Below, piece after piece: positions 25,974 to 35,259 of a DNA stretch of 64,000 nt. Below the pieces are notes generated by a model. That model did no database searches, was not told where the DNA came from, and worked only from the letters and a program-made list of their open reading frames with translations. Numbering within the stretch: position 1 is the stretch's first letter; each line of letters opens with the position of its first letter. The DNA comes from Ruminococcaceae bacterium AM07-15 (GTDB lineage Bacteria; Bacillota; Clostridia; Oscillospirales; Butyricicoccaceae). The position numbers were made by a program, and so were the translations under genes. The stretch lies in assembly GCA_003477405.1 (NCBI GenBank), contig QUDE01000009.1, positions 40,021 to 104,020 on the forward strand, given 5' to 3'.

Positions 25974-26318
25974 TCACTCCTTGATGATGGTGGGAATGCC
26001 GCAGAAAAGGCGCACCACCCGGTCTGCCTGCTCTGCCAAAGCGGTACAGAGCCTGCCGGTGTATTCCCGCATCTGCCGGGCTTCCTTTTCCAGAGGGATG
26101 ACGCCGCTTCCCACTTCCTGGCAGATGACCACCTCTTTTTCCACAAGGCCGGGCACAAGGCTCTCCCACCCTTCTCCGGCCTGGGCGGCCAGGGTCTCCA
26201 GACCGTAAACCACTGGCTTTTCCTCCCGAGGATCGGTGGTGAAGTCCTCATCCTGATAGCCCAGGTTCCTGACATATTCCTTTTTTCCTGCGGCATAGCC
26301 GCCGATGACCAGGATCAT
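25974..26318 (-). CDS. Short CobU-like P-loop protein
   Basis: A 114-residue protein resembling the two ends of CobU with the middle missing: Walker-type GGYAAGKKEYV at residues 6-16, and the late CobU pattern EVGSGVIPLEKEARQMREYT and LAEQADRVVRLFCGIP. The histidine segment that carries GMP in CobU (RIARH in the full-length copy nearby) has no counterpart. It may keep a kinase-like or regulatory role. It sits between cobC and cobS in the operon. Confidence 0.72.
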   Translation of the reverse strand: MILVIGGYAAGKKEYVRNLGYQDEDFTTDPREEKPVVYGLETLAAQAGEGWESLVPGLVEKEVVICQEVGSGVIPLEKEARQMREYTGRLCTALAEQADRVVRLFCGIPTIIKE

Positions 26319-26333
26319 GTTTTTTCTCCCTTC

Positions 26334-27104
26334 TCAAAGGGCCAGTGTGGCAAACACCAGCACCGCCAGCTGACCCATTTCACACAGCTGGACAAAATAA
26401 CCCTGGAGGTCTCCTGTAATGCCCCCCAGCTCCTTTTTGGCCCAGGCACCGTACCAGAGCCACAGCAGGAAAGCCGCAAGCCCCATCAGGCCTCCCACCA
26501 TCTTTCCCACAAAAATCAGTCCACAGAAAGCCAAAATCGCCACAAAAGCCAAAAAGATGCCGGTGTTTTTCTTGGCGGCGCCGTCGGCAAAGATCCGGGC
26601 CAGGCCGCTATTTCTGGCGCAGGGCATCAGGCAAAGGGACAGCCCGGCCAAAGCACGCTCCAGCACCATGGCAAGGCCCATGAGAAAAGCCCATGTTCCT
26701 CCGGTCTGCCACTGGGACGCCAGGGCAAAATAAAAGAGCAGATAGCAGGCGCAGCCCAGAACGGCAAAGGCTCCGGCGTTGGAATCTTTCATAATGGCCA
26801 GCTTCTTTTCCCGGTCTCCGTGGCTGGCCAGAGCGTCGCAGGTGTCGCAGAATCCGTCCATATGGATACCTCCAGTGACCAGGATAGGGAGAAGAACCAC
26901 TCCAGCCCCCAGCAGCATCTCCCCTGGCTCCAACGCCCGGCACAGCCAATCCCACAGCCATAACAGGGCCCCGGAAAACACCCCTACCAGAGGCAGAGCA
27001 CACAGAGCATAGCGCATATTTTTGCTGTTCCACTCCGCTCGAGGCACCGGCAGGCGGGAATACATGGACAGGGCCACCCAAATGGTCTGCCAAAAGGTTT
27101 TCAT
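26334..27104 (-). CDS. cobS: Adenosylcobinamide-GDP ribazoletransferase (cobalamin synthase)
   Basis: A 256-residue integral membrane enzyme joining adenosylcobinamide-GDP and alpha-ribazole. Start is the ATG at 27104 after AAGGAGG, overlapping cobU by 4 bp; the longer open frame is spurious. The signature GGIHMDGFCDTCDALAS (residues ~58-75) with metal-binding Asp residues is present, plus MKDSNAGAFAVLG and several membrane helices. Confidence 0.95.
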   Translation of the reverse strand: MKTFWQTIWVALSMYSRLPVPRAEWNSKNMRYALCALPLVGVFSGALLWLWDWLCRALEPGEMLLGAGVVLLPILVTGGIHMDGFCDTCDALASHGDREKKLAIMKDSNAGAFAVLGCACYLLFYFALASQWQTGGTWAFLMGLAMVLERALAGLSLCLMPCARNSGLARIFADGAAKKNTGIFLAFVAILAFCGLIFVGKMVGGLMGLAAFLLWLWYGAWAKKELGGITGDLQGYFVQLCEMGQLAVLVFATLAL

Positions 27105-27658
27105 CTTGTTCCTCCTTTGTGGCAGATGGGCACGCCGCAGGTCACTTCCCACACCTCGTCGGCCTGCTTTGCCATCTCCCGGTTGATTTTTCCCAAAAGG
27201 CCCATATACCGGCGGGTCTCCGGGGCATATTGGCTCAAAGGCTCCAGTCCCACCTCGCCGCTGACGGCCACCAGAAGATGGCACTGGCGGCGCAAGGATG
27301 CGATCCCCTGCAAAATGGCCTCCACAGCCCCTTGCTCTCCTGCGCCTTCCGTGGAAAAGATCTCGTTGGCCAGAAGGTTCGTGACGCACTCCAGCAGCGC
27401 CGTTCCTCTCTGGGGCAACACCAGGCTCCCCAGCTCCCGGAACCGCTCCACCGTCTCAAAGCCTTTGTTTTCCCGCAGGAGCCGGTGACGGGCGATGCGC
27501 CACTGAGCCTCTTTTCCAAAAGGCTCCATGGTGGCGATATAGTACCGCTTTCCTGGGGCGGAGACCGCCAAGGTTTCAGCAAACTGACTTTTGCCGCTGG
27601 CGCTGCCTCCCACCACCAGGAGAAAACGGCCCTCCGCTTCCTTATTTCTGGGGCACAT
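27101..27658 (-). CDS. cobU: Adenosylcobinamide kinase / guanylyltransferase
   Basis: A 185-residue bifunctional CobU. Start is the ATG at 27658, inside the last codons of cobT, with GGAAG upstream. P-loop VVGGSASGKSQFAE, then YYIATMEPFGKEAQWRIARH with the guanylylated His, ECVTNLLANEIF and VSGEVGLEPL complete the family pattern. It supplies adenosylcobinamide-GDP to CobS, whose gene overlaps it. Confidence 0.94.
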   Translation of the reverse strand: MCPRNKEAEGRFLLVVGGSASGKSQFAETLAVSAPGKRYYIATMEPFGKEAQWRIARHRLLRENKGFETVERFRELGSLVLPQRGTALLECVTNLLANEIFSTEGAGEQGAVEAILQGIASLRRQCHLLVAVSGEVGLEPLSQYAPETRRYMGLLGKINREMAKQADEVWEVTCGVPICHKGGTR

Positions 27659-28700
27659 AAGCTTCCATCTGGATGTCGGAGAAGGTGCCCATGCCAAAAT
27701 AGATATCATAGGCCATATCCAGAAGGGGAAGGGCAGCCACGGCCCCGGTGCCCTCGCCCATGCGCATTCCCGCATTGATCATGGAGGAAAGACCCAATTT
27801 ATCCAGCAGGGCCTGACCGGCAGGCTCGGCAGAAACATGGCTTGCCACCATGGCGCAGGTGCAAAGGGGCGCCAGCCCCCGAGCGCACAGGGCGGCCACG
27901 GCAGAGATCAGCCCATCCACGATGATGGGCACCCGGTACAAAGCGCCGCCCAGATAGAGCCCGGTCATGCCGGCAATGTCAAAGCCGCCCACTTTGGAAA
28001 TCACATCCACCGGATCACTGGGATCGGGCTTGTGAAGATCCAGAGCCTTCTGGATCACCGCTTTTTTCCGCATCAGTCCCTCGGTGCTCAGACCGGCTCC
28101 CCGGCCGGTGACGGTCTCCACCGGAAGGGAAAGCATGCTGGCGGTAACGGCGCTGGAGGTGGTAGTGTTGCCGATGCCCATCTCCCCGGTGGCGATGATC
28201 TTGTAGCCCTGCTCTTTCAGCTCCCGCACCACTTCCACCCCGATGAGGATGGCTTCCACAGCCTGCTCCCGGGTCATGGCCGGTTCCAGAGACAGATCTT
28301 TGGTGCCATAGGCCACCTTTCTGTGCCACAGGCCGGGGGCTTCCACATCCCGGTTGATGCCGATGTCCACCGGCACCACATCGCACCGGTTCATATGAGC
28401 CATGTGGCAGACACAGCTTTGGCCCTCGGTCAGATTTTTGGCCACCAGGGCGGTGATGCTGCTGTCGGTCTGGGTAACTCCCTGGGCCACCACGCCGTTG
28501 TCGGCACAGAGCACCGCCACGGCCCGCTTGTCGATGCGGTACTGGGCGTCACCGGTGAGGGCGGCGATACGCACAACATTTTCTTCCAGCATTCCCAGAC
28601 TGCCCAGGGGTTTTGCGATGGTGCTCCATTTTTTCAGACATTCCTGCCGGGCTTCTTCGTCAGCACCCTGGATGCCGGCGCACACTTGCTCCAAAGTCAT
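27642..28700 (-). CDS. cobT: Nicotinate-nucleotide--dimethylbenzimidazole phosphoribosyltransferase
   Basis: A 352-residue full-length CobT activating the lower-ligand base to its alpha-ribotide. Seen: KPLGSLGMLEE near the start, VLCADNGVVAQGVTQT, GEMGIGNTTTSSAV, the GRGAGL motif and GGFDIAGMTGLYLGGAL; the C-terminal GMRMGEGTGA carries the catalytic Glu. The lower ligand actually used cannot be told from the sequence; no bzaA-F genes occur in the window. Confidence 0.96.
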   Translation of the reverse strand: MTLEQVCAGIQGADEEARQECLKKWSTIAKPLGSLGMLEENVVRIAALTGDAQYRIDKRAVAVLCADNGVVAQGVTQTDSSITALVAKNLTEGQSCVCHMAHMNRCDVVPVDIGINRDVEAPGLWHRKVAYGTKDLSLEPAMTREQAVEAILIGVEVVRELKEQGYKIIATGEMGIGNTTTSSAVTASMLSLPVETVTGRGAGLSTEGLMRKKAVIQKALDLHKPDPSDPVDVISKVGGFDIAGMTGLYLGGALYRVPIIVDGLISAVAALCARGLAPLCTCAMVASHVSAEPAGQALLDKLGLSSMINAGMRMGEGTGAVAALPLLDMAYDIYFGMGTFSDIQMEAYVPQK

Positions 28701-30085
28701 TGCTTATCATCCCTTTTTTGTTTTTGATATTCTGCGGCCGCCGCCACGAACCGGGCGGCAAAGCCCAGATTGCTGTAAAAATACAGATGGGGGAATCCGG
28801 CCCACAGGGTGCGGGTGGTATGCACACACTCCCAGGAGCGGGTAGAAAGGGGCTTTTTTGCAAAAGCATCCTCCCCTGGCTGGGTGCTGTCCCAATAATG
28901 GAATTCGTGGCCCCGGATCTTGTCTTCCCTGCGGCACATCAACCCGGTCCGCCAGGAAGTCACCTCCACATAACCGAACCGGCCCAGCTTGCCTGTGGGA
29001 AAACCCTCCCCAGGCAGCACCCCGGCCATGGGCCAGCTGCTGCCTTCCTCATCCTGTAAACTCTTTTGCAGATAGAGAAAGCCGCCGCACTCGGCCAGCA
29101 CCGGCATTCCCCTGGAAGCAGCCTGTTTCACATTTTCCCGGCAAGCCTGGTTCTGACTGAGCTGCCGGGCGTAAAGCTCGGGATATCCTCCGCCCAGATA
29201 CAAAGCATCGGCCTCTTCTGGCGGTCCCTCGTCTTCCAGTGGACTGAAATAGACTAATTTGGCCCCCAGCTTCTCCAAAAGCTCCAGGTTTTCCTGGTAA
29301 TAAAAACAGAATGCCTTGTCCCTGGCCAGGGCGATCACCGGCTGGGTGATGGAGCGGGACGGAAGGATCAGCACTTCCTCCTCCAAAGGCGGTGCACTGG
29401 CCATCAGTTCCAGCAGTTTAGGGATGTCGATGGTCTCTTCCGCCTGAGCAGCCAGAGCCGCCAGCTTTTCCCGAAGCCCTGCCACCTCTTCCGCCGTCAC
29501 CAGTCCCAGGTGGCGGCTTTCCAGGGCGCACTCCGGCATGGGGGGCAGGTAGCCCAGCACCGGCACCCCCAGCTCTTCTTCCAGCATGGGTTTCAGCAGG
29601 GCATAATGGCCTTTGCTGCACCGGTTGAGCAGGATTCCCCGACAGCCGCTTTCCTCCCGGAACTCCAGCAGCCCTTTGAGGGTGGCAGCCAAGGTGAGGG
29701 AAGAGCCTCCCGGCTGCACCACCAGCACCACCGGAGCCTTCAGCACCTGGGCCACATGATAGGCGCTGGCCTGGGTGCTTTTCCCCGCCACTCCATCGTA
29801 AAAGCCCATGGCCCCTTCGATCAAAGCCACACCGCAGCCCTGGATTCCTTCCTGGAACAGGAAGCGCGCCCGGTCTTCCGGCACAAAATACAGATCCATA
29901 TTGTGGGCCCTGGCCCCAATGACCTGGCTGTGGAACATGGGATCAATGTAGTCGGGGCCGCATTTGAAGGCAGCAGGAGAAAGGCCCCGGTTCATCATGA
30001 CCTGCAAAAGGGCGCAGGCCATGGTGGTCTTGCCCGCGCCGCTGTTTGGAGCGGCCAGCACCAGACGGGGAATGTTATAATCCAC
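28697..30085 (-). CDS. cbiA: Cobyrinate a,c-diamide synthase
   Basis: A 462-residue CbiA with an N-terminal ATPase (LVLAAPNSGAGKTTMACALL) and a C-terminal class I amidotransferase-like domain (nucleophile Cys in VLAECGGFLYLQ). The GTG at 30085 is chosen because GGGAGG lies eight bases upstream; an ATG at 30106 is possible. It overlaps the end of cbiET by 11 bp and cobT by 4 bp. Confidence 0.95.
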   Translation of the reverse strand: MDYNIPRLVLAAPNSGAGKTTMACALLQVMMNRGLSPAAFKCGPDYIDPMFHSQVIGARAHNMDLYFVPEDRARFLFQEGIQGCGVALIEGAMGFYDGVAGKSTQASAYHVAQVLKAPVVLVVQPGGSSLTLAATLKGLLEFREESGCRGILLNRCSKGHYALLKPMLEEELGVPVLGYLPPMPECALESRHLGLVTAEEVAGLREKLAALAAQAEETIDIPKLLELMASAPPLEEEVLILPSRSITQPVIALARDKAFCFYYQENLELLEKLGAKLVYFSPLEDEGPPEEADALYLGGGYPELYARQLSQNQACRENVKQAASRGMPVLAECGGFLYLQKSLQDEEGSSWPMAGVLPGEGFPTGKLGRFGYVEVTSWRTGLMCRREDKIRGHEFHYWDSTQPGEDAFAKKPLSTRSWECVHTTRTLWAGFPHLYFYSNLGFAARFVAAAAEYQKQKRDDKQ

Positions 30086-31298
30086 TGCCTTCACCTCCCA
30101 GCACATACACCGGATTGAGGGCAGTCATCATGTGATACCGCCCCACTTCTTTTCCTCTGCTCACTGCCACCTGGCTGATGCGGATGTTTGTAAAGCCCTG
30201 ATTTGTCAGCTCGTCCAAAGCCTGGTGTACCGTTTCCAATGCAATGGCGTTGATGACCACCCGGACATGGGGATTTTTCTTTCGGGCGGCCTGAAGGATG
30301 GCCGAAAGATTCCCCTTGGAGCCGCCAATGAACACCCCTTGAGGGGCTGGGAGGACTTCCAGTGCTTCCGGGGCCATGCCCTGCACCGGAAACAGATTGG
30401 AAAGCGCAAACCGGCGCTTGTTCTCTTCCAGCAGGGAAAAGGCTTCCTCCCCGCATTCCACGGCATACACTCTCCCCTTCCGGGCCAGGCGGGCCAATTC
30501 CACCGACACCGAGCCGGTTCCCGCTCCCACATCCCATAGGGTATCCCTTTCCCCAGGAGAAAGGAAGGCCAACGACACCGCCCGCACTTCCTGCTTTGTC
30601 ATGGGTGCTTTGCCCCGCAGAAAGCAGTCGTCCGGCAGGCCGCCGGTGAGGCAAAGGGGCGCAGGCCGGGTGTTTTCCACCAGCATCACCGAAAGGGATT
30701 CAAACTCTTTCTCTGCCAATTCTTCCGCTGTCCCCCGGGTGATGGTTTCCTCCGGATAGGACAGGTTTTCCCCCACCGTCACCATCAGATGTCCCAATCC
30801 TTCCTGAGTAAGACGGCAGCAGATGCTTTGGGGGGTAAACTGGCCCCCGGTGAGGAAAAAGGTCTCCGGATAACAACGCACCTCCCCCACAGGGTCCACC
30901 TGATCTTCCCCCAGGCCGTGGGCACTGACCAGGTGATAGTCCTGCCAGGGCATCCCCAGGCGGGAGGCCAGGTACTGGGGAGAGGAAAGGCCGGGCAGCA
31001 TCTCCACCGGACCAAAATCCAGCAAAGGCAGCAGTTTCCGGGCACCGCTGTAAAAGCCCACATCCCCGCTGAGCACTACACAGGCCTCTGTTTTCCCCTC
31101 TTCCATGGCCTGTTTCAGCCGGGAGACGATCTTCTGGGGGGCGATCTCCGGATATTGTTCCCCAGTCAACTCCTTGGGCAGGCTCTCAAGCACCCGGCGG
31201 GCCCCCACCAACACCTGGGCATTCTGCAAAGCCTTCCAGACTCCCAGGGTCAGGGTATCGGGGCTTCCCAGGCCGCCGCCCAACAGGGTGATTTTCAT
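30075..31298 (-). CDS. cbiET: Fused cobalt-precorrin-7 C5-methyltransferase / C15-methyltransferase-decarboxylase
   Basis: A 407-residue fusion. Residues 1-~195 are the CbiE tetrapyrrole methylase (ITLLGGGLGSPDTLTLGVWK, VLSGDVGFYSGARKLL). Residues ~205-407 are CbiT, a Rossmann SAM methyltransferase with WDVGAGTGSVSVELA and a GVFIGGSKGNLSAIL segment. Fusions of this kind correspond to CobL. It performs methylations at C5 and C15 with loss of the acetate carboxyl. Confidence 0.95.
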   Translation of the reverse strand: MKITLLGGGLGSPDTLTLGVWKALQNAQVLVGARRVLESLPKELTGEQYPEIAPQKIVSRLKQAMEEGKTEACVVLSGDVGFYSGARKLLPLLDFGPVEMLPGLSSPQYLASRLGMPWQDYHLVSAHGLGEDQVDPVGEVRCYPETFFLTGGQFTPQSICCRLTQEGLGHLMVTVGENLSYPEETITRGTAEELAEKEFESLSVMLVENTRPAPLCLTGGLPDDCFLRGKAPMTKQEVRAVSLAFLSPGERDTLWDVGAGTGSVSVELARLARKGRVYAVECGEEAFSLLEENKRRFALSNLFPVQGMAPEALEVLPAPQGVFIGGSKGNLSAILQAARKKNPHVRVVINAIALETVHQALDELTNQGFTNIRISQVAVSRGKEVGRYHMMTALNPVYVLGGEGSGL

Positions 31299-32065
31299 GG
31301 GTGTTCCTCCTCTCCCAGCTCTTCCAGCTGTTTTACCACCTGCTCATAGCTCATGCTCCCCGCTTCTTCCGGCGGTCGGCCGATGAGCAGCAGCCGGGCG
31401 CCCCCTTCCTGGGCCGCCTGGCATTTTTCCGCAAATCCTCCCGGTGTTCCCCCATCCTTGGTCACCAGAATATCAATGTGGTACTGGTGAATGAGGGCCA
31501 CATTCAGCTCTTTGGTAAAAGGCCCCTGCATGGCGATGATATGCCCTCGGGGCAGACCCAGGGCCGCCGCTTCTTCCACAGCCGTTCCCATGGGAAGCAT
31601 CCGGGCGAAAAACCGGCTCTGGAACCCGGTGACCGAAGCAAACACGCTCAGTTCCTTGCTGCCGGTGGTGAGCAGCACATTCCCAGGCATATCTTCCAGC
31701 AGCCGGGCCGCTTCTTTGGTATCATTTGCCTGCACGGCATCTGGGGGCAAAAGGCTCCCCGGCCGCAACAGACGAAGGTAGGGTGTTCCCGCCTTTTCGC
31801 AAGCCTGGCGGATGTTCCGGGTCACATCCTGGGCATAGGGATGGGTGGCGTCCACCACCTGGCAGAACCCTCCCTTTTCCAGCAGCTCTTCCATGGCCCC
31901 TTCGTCCAGCCTTCCGGTGAGAACGGTCAGGTTCTCCCCCTGGGGCAGCACTTCCCGGCCATAGCCGGTGGCCACCGATGCTGTGATCAAAAACCCCTTT
32001 TCCGCCATGGTCTGGGCCAGCAGCCGCCCCTCGGTGGTGCCCGCAAAGATCAATAGCTTTTTCAT
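31295..32065 (-). CDS. cbiJ: Cobalt-precorrin-6A reductase
   Basis: A 256-residue CbiJ/CobK. KLLIFAGTTEGRLLAQTMAE begins it; VVDATHPYAQDVTRNIR is diagnostic, and NVLLTTGSKELSVFA and ILVTKDGGTPGGFAEKCQAA follow. It uses NAD(P)H to reduce the corrin macrocycle. It overlaps cbiET and cbiH by 4 bp each. Confidence 0.95.
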   Translation of the reverse strand: MKKLLIFAGTTEGRLLAQTMAEKGFLITASVATGYGREVLPQGENLTVLTGRLDEGAMEELLEKGGFCQVVDATHPYAQDVTRNIRQACEKAGTPYLRLLRPGSLLPPDAVQANDTKEAARLLEDMPGNVLLTTGSKELSVFASVTGFQSRFFARMLPMGTAVEEAAALGLPRGHIIAMQGPFTKELNVALIHQYHIDILVTKDGGTPGGFAEKCQAAQEGGARLLLIGRPPEEAGSMSYEQVVKQLEELGEEEHP

Positions 32066-32799
32066 CTTTTTTTGTTTTCATAGCCTCGAGGGGTGACCAT
32101 TTTATCCCCCAAAGCCTTGGTGGCCGAATTTCCGATAAACACCGTGGTGAACATATCCACCGGCTCATCCCGCAGCTGGCGCAGGGTCATCAGTTTATGC
32201 TCCTGGCCTTCCCGGCCGATGTTGCGCACAATGCCGCACACCGTATTTTCATCCCGGTGCTCCATGACGATGTCGCAGGCCTTCATCAGATGGTCAGCCC
32301 GCTTCTTGCTGCGGGGATTGTAGATGCACAGGACGAAATCGGCCTCCGAGGCACAGTGGAGCCGCTTTTCAATGGTCTCCCAAGGGGTGAGCAGATCGCT
32401 GAGGGAAATAATGGCAAAGTCGTGGGTGAGGGGTGCGCCCAGCACCGCCCCGCCGCTGAGAGCGGCGGTGATGCCCGGCACCACTTCGATCTCCACCTGG
32501 GGATATTCCGGGCTCAGCTCCAGAATCGGCCCGGCCATGCCATAAACCCCGGCATCTCCGCTGCACACCATGGCGGTGGTCTGTCCGTCCGCCGCCCGCT
32601 CCAGAGCCATGCGGCACCGCTCCAGTTCGCGGGTCATGGGTGTGGTCAGAATCTCCTTGCCCTGGCAGCTTTCGGCGATGAGATCGATATAAACGGTATA
32701 GCCGCAGATCACCTGGCTATCTTCCAGGGCCTTTCGGGCCTGGGGGGTGATGAACTCCCCGTCTCCCGGCCCTAAGCCTACGATATAGAGCTTTTTCAT
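32062..32799 (-). CDS. cbiH: Cobalt-factor III C17-methyltransferase (ring contraction)
   Basis: A 245-residue tetrapyrrole methylase. The ATG at 32799 overlaps the cbiG stop; the longer frame is spurious. LYIVGLGPGDGEFITPQA, VCSGDAGVYGMAGPI and the C-terminal TVFIGNSATKALGDKMVTPR identify CbiH. It contracts ring D after methylating C17. Confidence 0.95.
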   Translation of the reverse strand: MKKLYIVGLGPGDGEFITPQARKALEDSQVICGYTVYIDLIAESCQGKEILTTPMTRELERCRMALERAADGQTTAMVCSGDAGVYGMAGPILELSPEYPQVEIEVVPGITAALSGGAVLGAPLTHDFAIISLSDLLTPWETIEKRLHCASEADFVLCIYNPRSKKRADHLMKACDIVMEHRDENTVCGIVRNIGREGQEHKLMTLRQLRDEPVDMFTTVFIGNSATKALGDKMVTPRGYENKKR

Positions 32800-33809
32800 G
32801 GCTCTTCCCCCTTTGCAAAATCCAAAATACATTCTTCCAGGCTGAGAGCCACCGTGACGCCCTCCCCGGCCTGTTTGTGCAAGATCAGGCTGCCGCCTTC
32901 CATCAAAGCCGCCCGCTCGCACACATTATTGACCCCGGTGACCTTCTGCACAAAGGCCGAAGGGGTAAAGTCCCCTTCCAAAGCCGCAAGCTCTTCCGAG
33001 GAATATGTGACAAAAGGAACCCCTCGGCTTTGGCAAAAAGCCACAAGCCCCGGCTCCTCTTTTTTCAAATCAATGCTGGCCACTTTCTGAAGGCTTTGGG
33101 GATACAGTCCCGCCTGGCCAAGGGCAGTGTCCACAGCCTTGTGGATGCTTTTTTCTGGCGTGCCTCTGCGGCAGCCAATTCCCGCAATTACCAAAGGCGG
33201 ACAAAGAACCAGCGCCTCACCCCAATCCCCCTTCCGGCCGGTGATGCGGATGTGGCAGGGCCCCTTTTCTCCCTGCACCACCCCTTGGGGCAGATTTCCC
33301 TTCCAGGGAAAATCGCTCCACAGGACCACTTCCTTCCCATCCAGAAGCCGGGAGGACACCCTTTTGATGGCTTTGGAATTGAGGATGGAAAGGCCCTGTC
33401 GGGTGGCCCAGGTGTCCACGGCAAAAAGCCCCCGGCCATCGGTGGCGGTGGTGAGGATAGGCTGGGCGCCCAGTATCTCCCCGGCCCACAAAGCGATGCG
33501 GTTGCAGCCGCCGATGTGCCCGGACAGCAGAGGGATGGCATAGCGTCCCCCTTCGTCACAGCAGAGCACCGCCGGGTCCTGGGTCTTGTCCTGCACAAAG
33601 GGCGCCACTGCCCGCACAGCGATGCCCGCCGCCCCCACATAGACCAACAGGCCGCAGTCTGCAAAATGCTCCTTTGTCCATTGGTTCAGAGGGTTTTCCT
33701 TCCCACCCCGGCAAAGAGTACAGCAGATGCCCTTTTCCTCCAGTCCCTTCTTCAAGCGCTCCCCGGTGTCCATTCCCCGCTGGGTAAAGGCGATGATGGC
33801 TCCTTTCAC
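32796..33809 (-). CDS. cbiG: Cobalt-precorrin-5A hydrolase
   Basis: A 337-residue CbiG that opens the delta-lactone and releases acetaldehyde. It has the N-terminal AIIAFTQRGMDTGERLKKGL, the central VYVGAAGIAVRAVAP and HIGGCNRIALW blocks, and the C-terminal GIGCRRGTPEKSIHKAVD domain ending GVNNVCERAALM. Full length, overlapping both neighbours. Confidence 0.94.
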   Translation of the reverse strand: MKGAIIAFTQRGMDTGERLKKGLEEKGICCTLCRGGKENPLNQWTKEHFADCGLLVYVGAAGIAVRAVAPFVQDKTQDPAVLCCDEGGRYAIPLLSGHIGGCNRIALWAGEILGAQPILTTATDGRGLFAVDTWATRQGLSILNSKAIKRVSSRLLDGKEVVLWSDFPWKGNLPQGVVQGEKGPCHIRITGRKGDWGEALVLCPPLVIAGIGCRRGTPEKSIHKAVDTALGQAGLYPQSLQKVASIDLKKEEPGLVAFCQSRGVPFVTYSSEELAALEGDFTPSAFVQKVTGVNNVCERAALMEGGSLILHKQAGEGVTVALSLEECILDFAKGEEP

Positions 33810-34573
33810 TGCTTTTTGCCTTCCCGGAAACCGGTGGTGAAATTGGGGTGATAGAGCAAGGAGCGGTCATATTGCTGCCCCAGGAAATCACCCACCAGGA
33901 TCAAGGCAGTCTTGTTGATGCCCTCTTTCTGGGCGGTCTCCGCCAGGGTGCTCACCTGACAGATGCACACCTTCTCATCGGGCCAGGTGGCCTTGTAGAC
34001 AATGGCCGCCGGGGTTTCCGGCGGGTATCCCCCTTCCACCAGGTCCTCTGTCAACTGCTCCAGCAGGCCTGCGGACAGGAAAATGGCCATGGTGGCCCGG
34101 TGAGCAGCCAGAGAGCGGATGTTCTCCTTTTCCGGCACCGGCGTACGCCCGGCGGCTCTGGTGATGATCACCGTCTGGCTCACCCCGGGCAGGGTGTATT
34201 CCGCCTGCAATGCGGCGGCGGCCCCGCAGAAGCTGGACACACCGGGCACCACCTCAAAGGGGATGTTCTTTTGCCGCAGTGCGTCCATCTGCTCCCGGAT
34301 GGCCCCATAGATGGAGGGGTCTCCGGTGTGAAGCCGCACCACATTCTGCCCCAGAAAATGGGCTTTGGCCATCACATCCACCACTTCTTCCAGGGTCATT
34401 TTAGCACTGTTATGGATCTCGCAGCCTTCTTTGGCATAGGAAAGCAGCTGGGGATTGACCAGACTGCCTGCATAGACGATCACATCGGCCTGGCCCAGCA
34501 GACGGGCTCCCCGGACGGTGATCAGATCGGCGGCGCCAGAGCCCGCCCCTACAATGGAGATCATCTTCCTCAC
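33806..34573 (-). CDS. cbiF: Cobalt-precorrin-4 C11-methyltransferase
   Basis: A 255-residue SAM methylase: ISIVGAGSGAADLITVRGAR, VRLHTGDPSIYGAIREQM, EVVPGVSSFCGAAAAL and the QTVIITRAAGRTPVPEKE segment place it in CbiF/CobM. It overlaps cbiG and cbiL by 4 bp each. Confidence 0.95.
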   Translation of the reverse strand: MRKMISIVGAGSGAADLITVRGARLLGQADVIVYAGSLVNPQLLSYAKEGCEIHNSAKMTLEEVVDVMAKAHFLGQNVVRLHTGDPSIYGAIREQMDALRQKNIPFEVVPGVSSFCGAAAALQAEYTLPGVSQTVIITRAAGRTPVPEKENIRSLAAHRATMAIFLSAGLLEQLTEDLVEGGYPPETPAAIVYKATWPDEKVCICQVSTLAETAQKEGINKTALILVGDFLGQQYDRSLLYHPNFTTGFREGKKQ

Positions 34574-35259
34574 TCCTTTATTACAATGGTGGTGAAATAG
34601 CCGGCTTCGGGAATGCCCTCCGCCAGATCCCGGCAGACCTTCTCATCGGGAAGGCCGCAGTTCTGCACCAGGGAGGCCTTGTGGGAAAGCCCCAGCTTGT
34701 CCAGGGTCTCCCGCACCTCCGGCAGACTTTTTCCCGATTTCATCAGCACCTTGGTGCCCGGCAGGGACAGGTGCTCTTCCAGATTGCCATGGCCGCCGGG
34801 AATGATATGCAGCGGCTGGCGCATGACGGTGAGGCTCTGCTGCAGCAGAGCCGCCACGGCACAGAAGCTGGGCACGCCGGGAATCACTTGGGTTTCATAC
34901 CCCGCCCCTTTGATGATCTCCAGCAGATAGCTGAAGGTGGAATAGATGGACACATCCCCCAGATTGAGCATGGCCACATCCTGCCCCTGATCCAGGTATT
35001 CCATCACAGCCCGGGCCTGGGCCCTGTGGCTCTCTTCCAGCTTTTGCTTGTCCCGGGTCATGAGAAATTCCAAAGTGAGAATGGTTTTACCCGAAAGATC
35101 CACCGCTCCCCGGGCAATGTCCAGAGCCAGCGTCTTTTCTCCACGGGTCTCGGGAGCGGCGATCACCGGGCAATGCTCCATAGCCCGGATGGCCTTGAGG
35201 GTCAGAAGCTCCGGATCTCCCGGGCCGACGCCCACTCCGTAAAAGGTACCTTTTTTCAT
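34570..35259 (-). CDS. cbiL: Cobalt-factor II C20-methyltransferase
   Basis: A 229-residue CbiL/CobI methylase: FYGVGVGPGDPELLTLKAIR, MLNLGDVSIYSTFSYLLEII and TQVIPGVPSFCAVAALL. Overlaps cbiF and cbiD by 4 bp. Confidence 0.95.
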   Translation of the reverse strand: MKKGTFYGVGVGPGDPELLTLKAIRAMEHCPVIAAPETRGEKTLALDIARGAVDLSGKTILTLEFLMTRDKQKLEESHRAQARAVMEYLDQGQDVAMLNLGDVSIYSTFSYLLEIIKGAGYETQVIPGVPSFCAVAALLQQSLTVMRQPLHIIPGGHGNLEEHLSLPGTKVLMKSGKSLPEVRETLDKLGLSHKASLVQNCGLPDEKVCRDLAEGIPEAGYFTTIVIKE

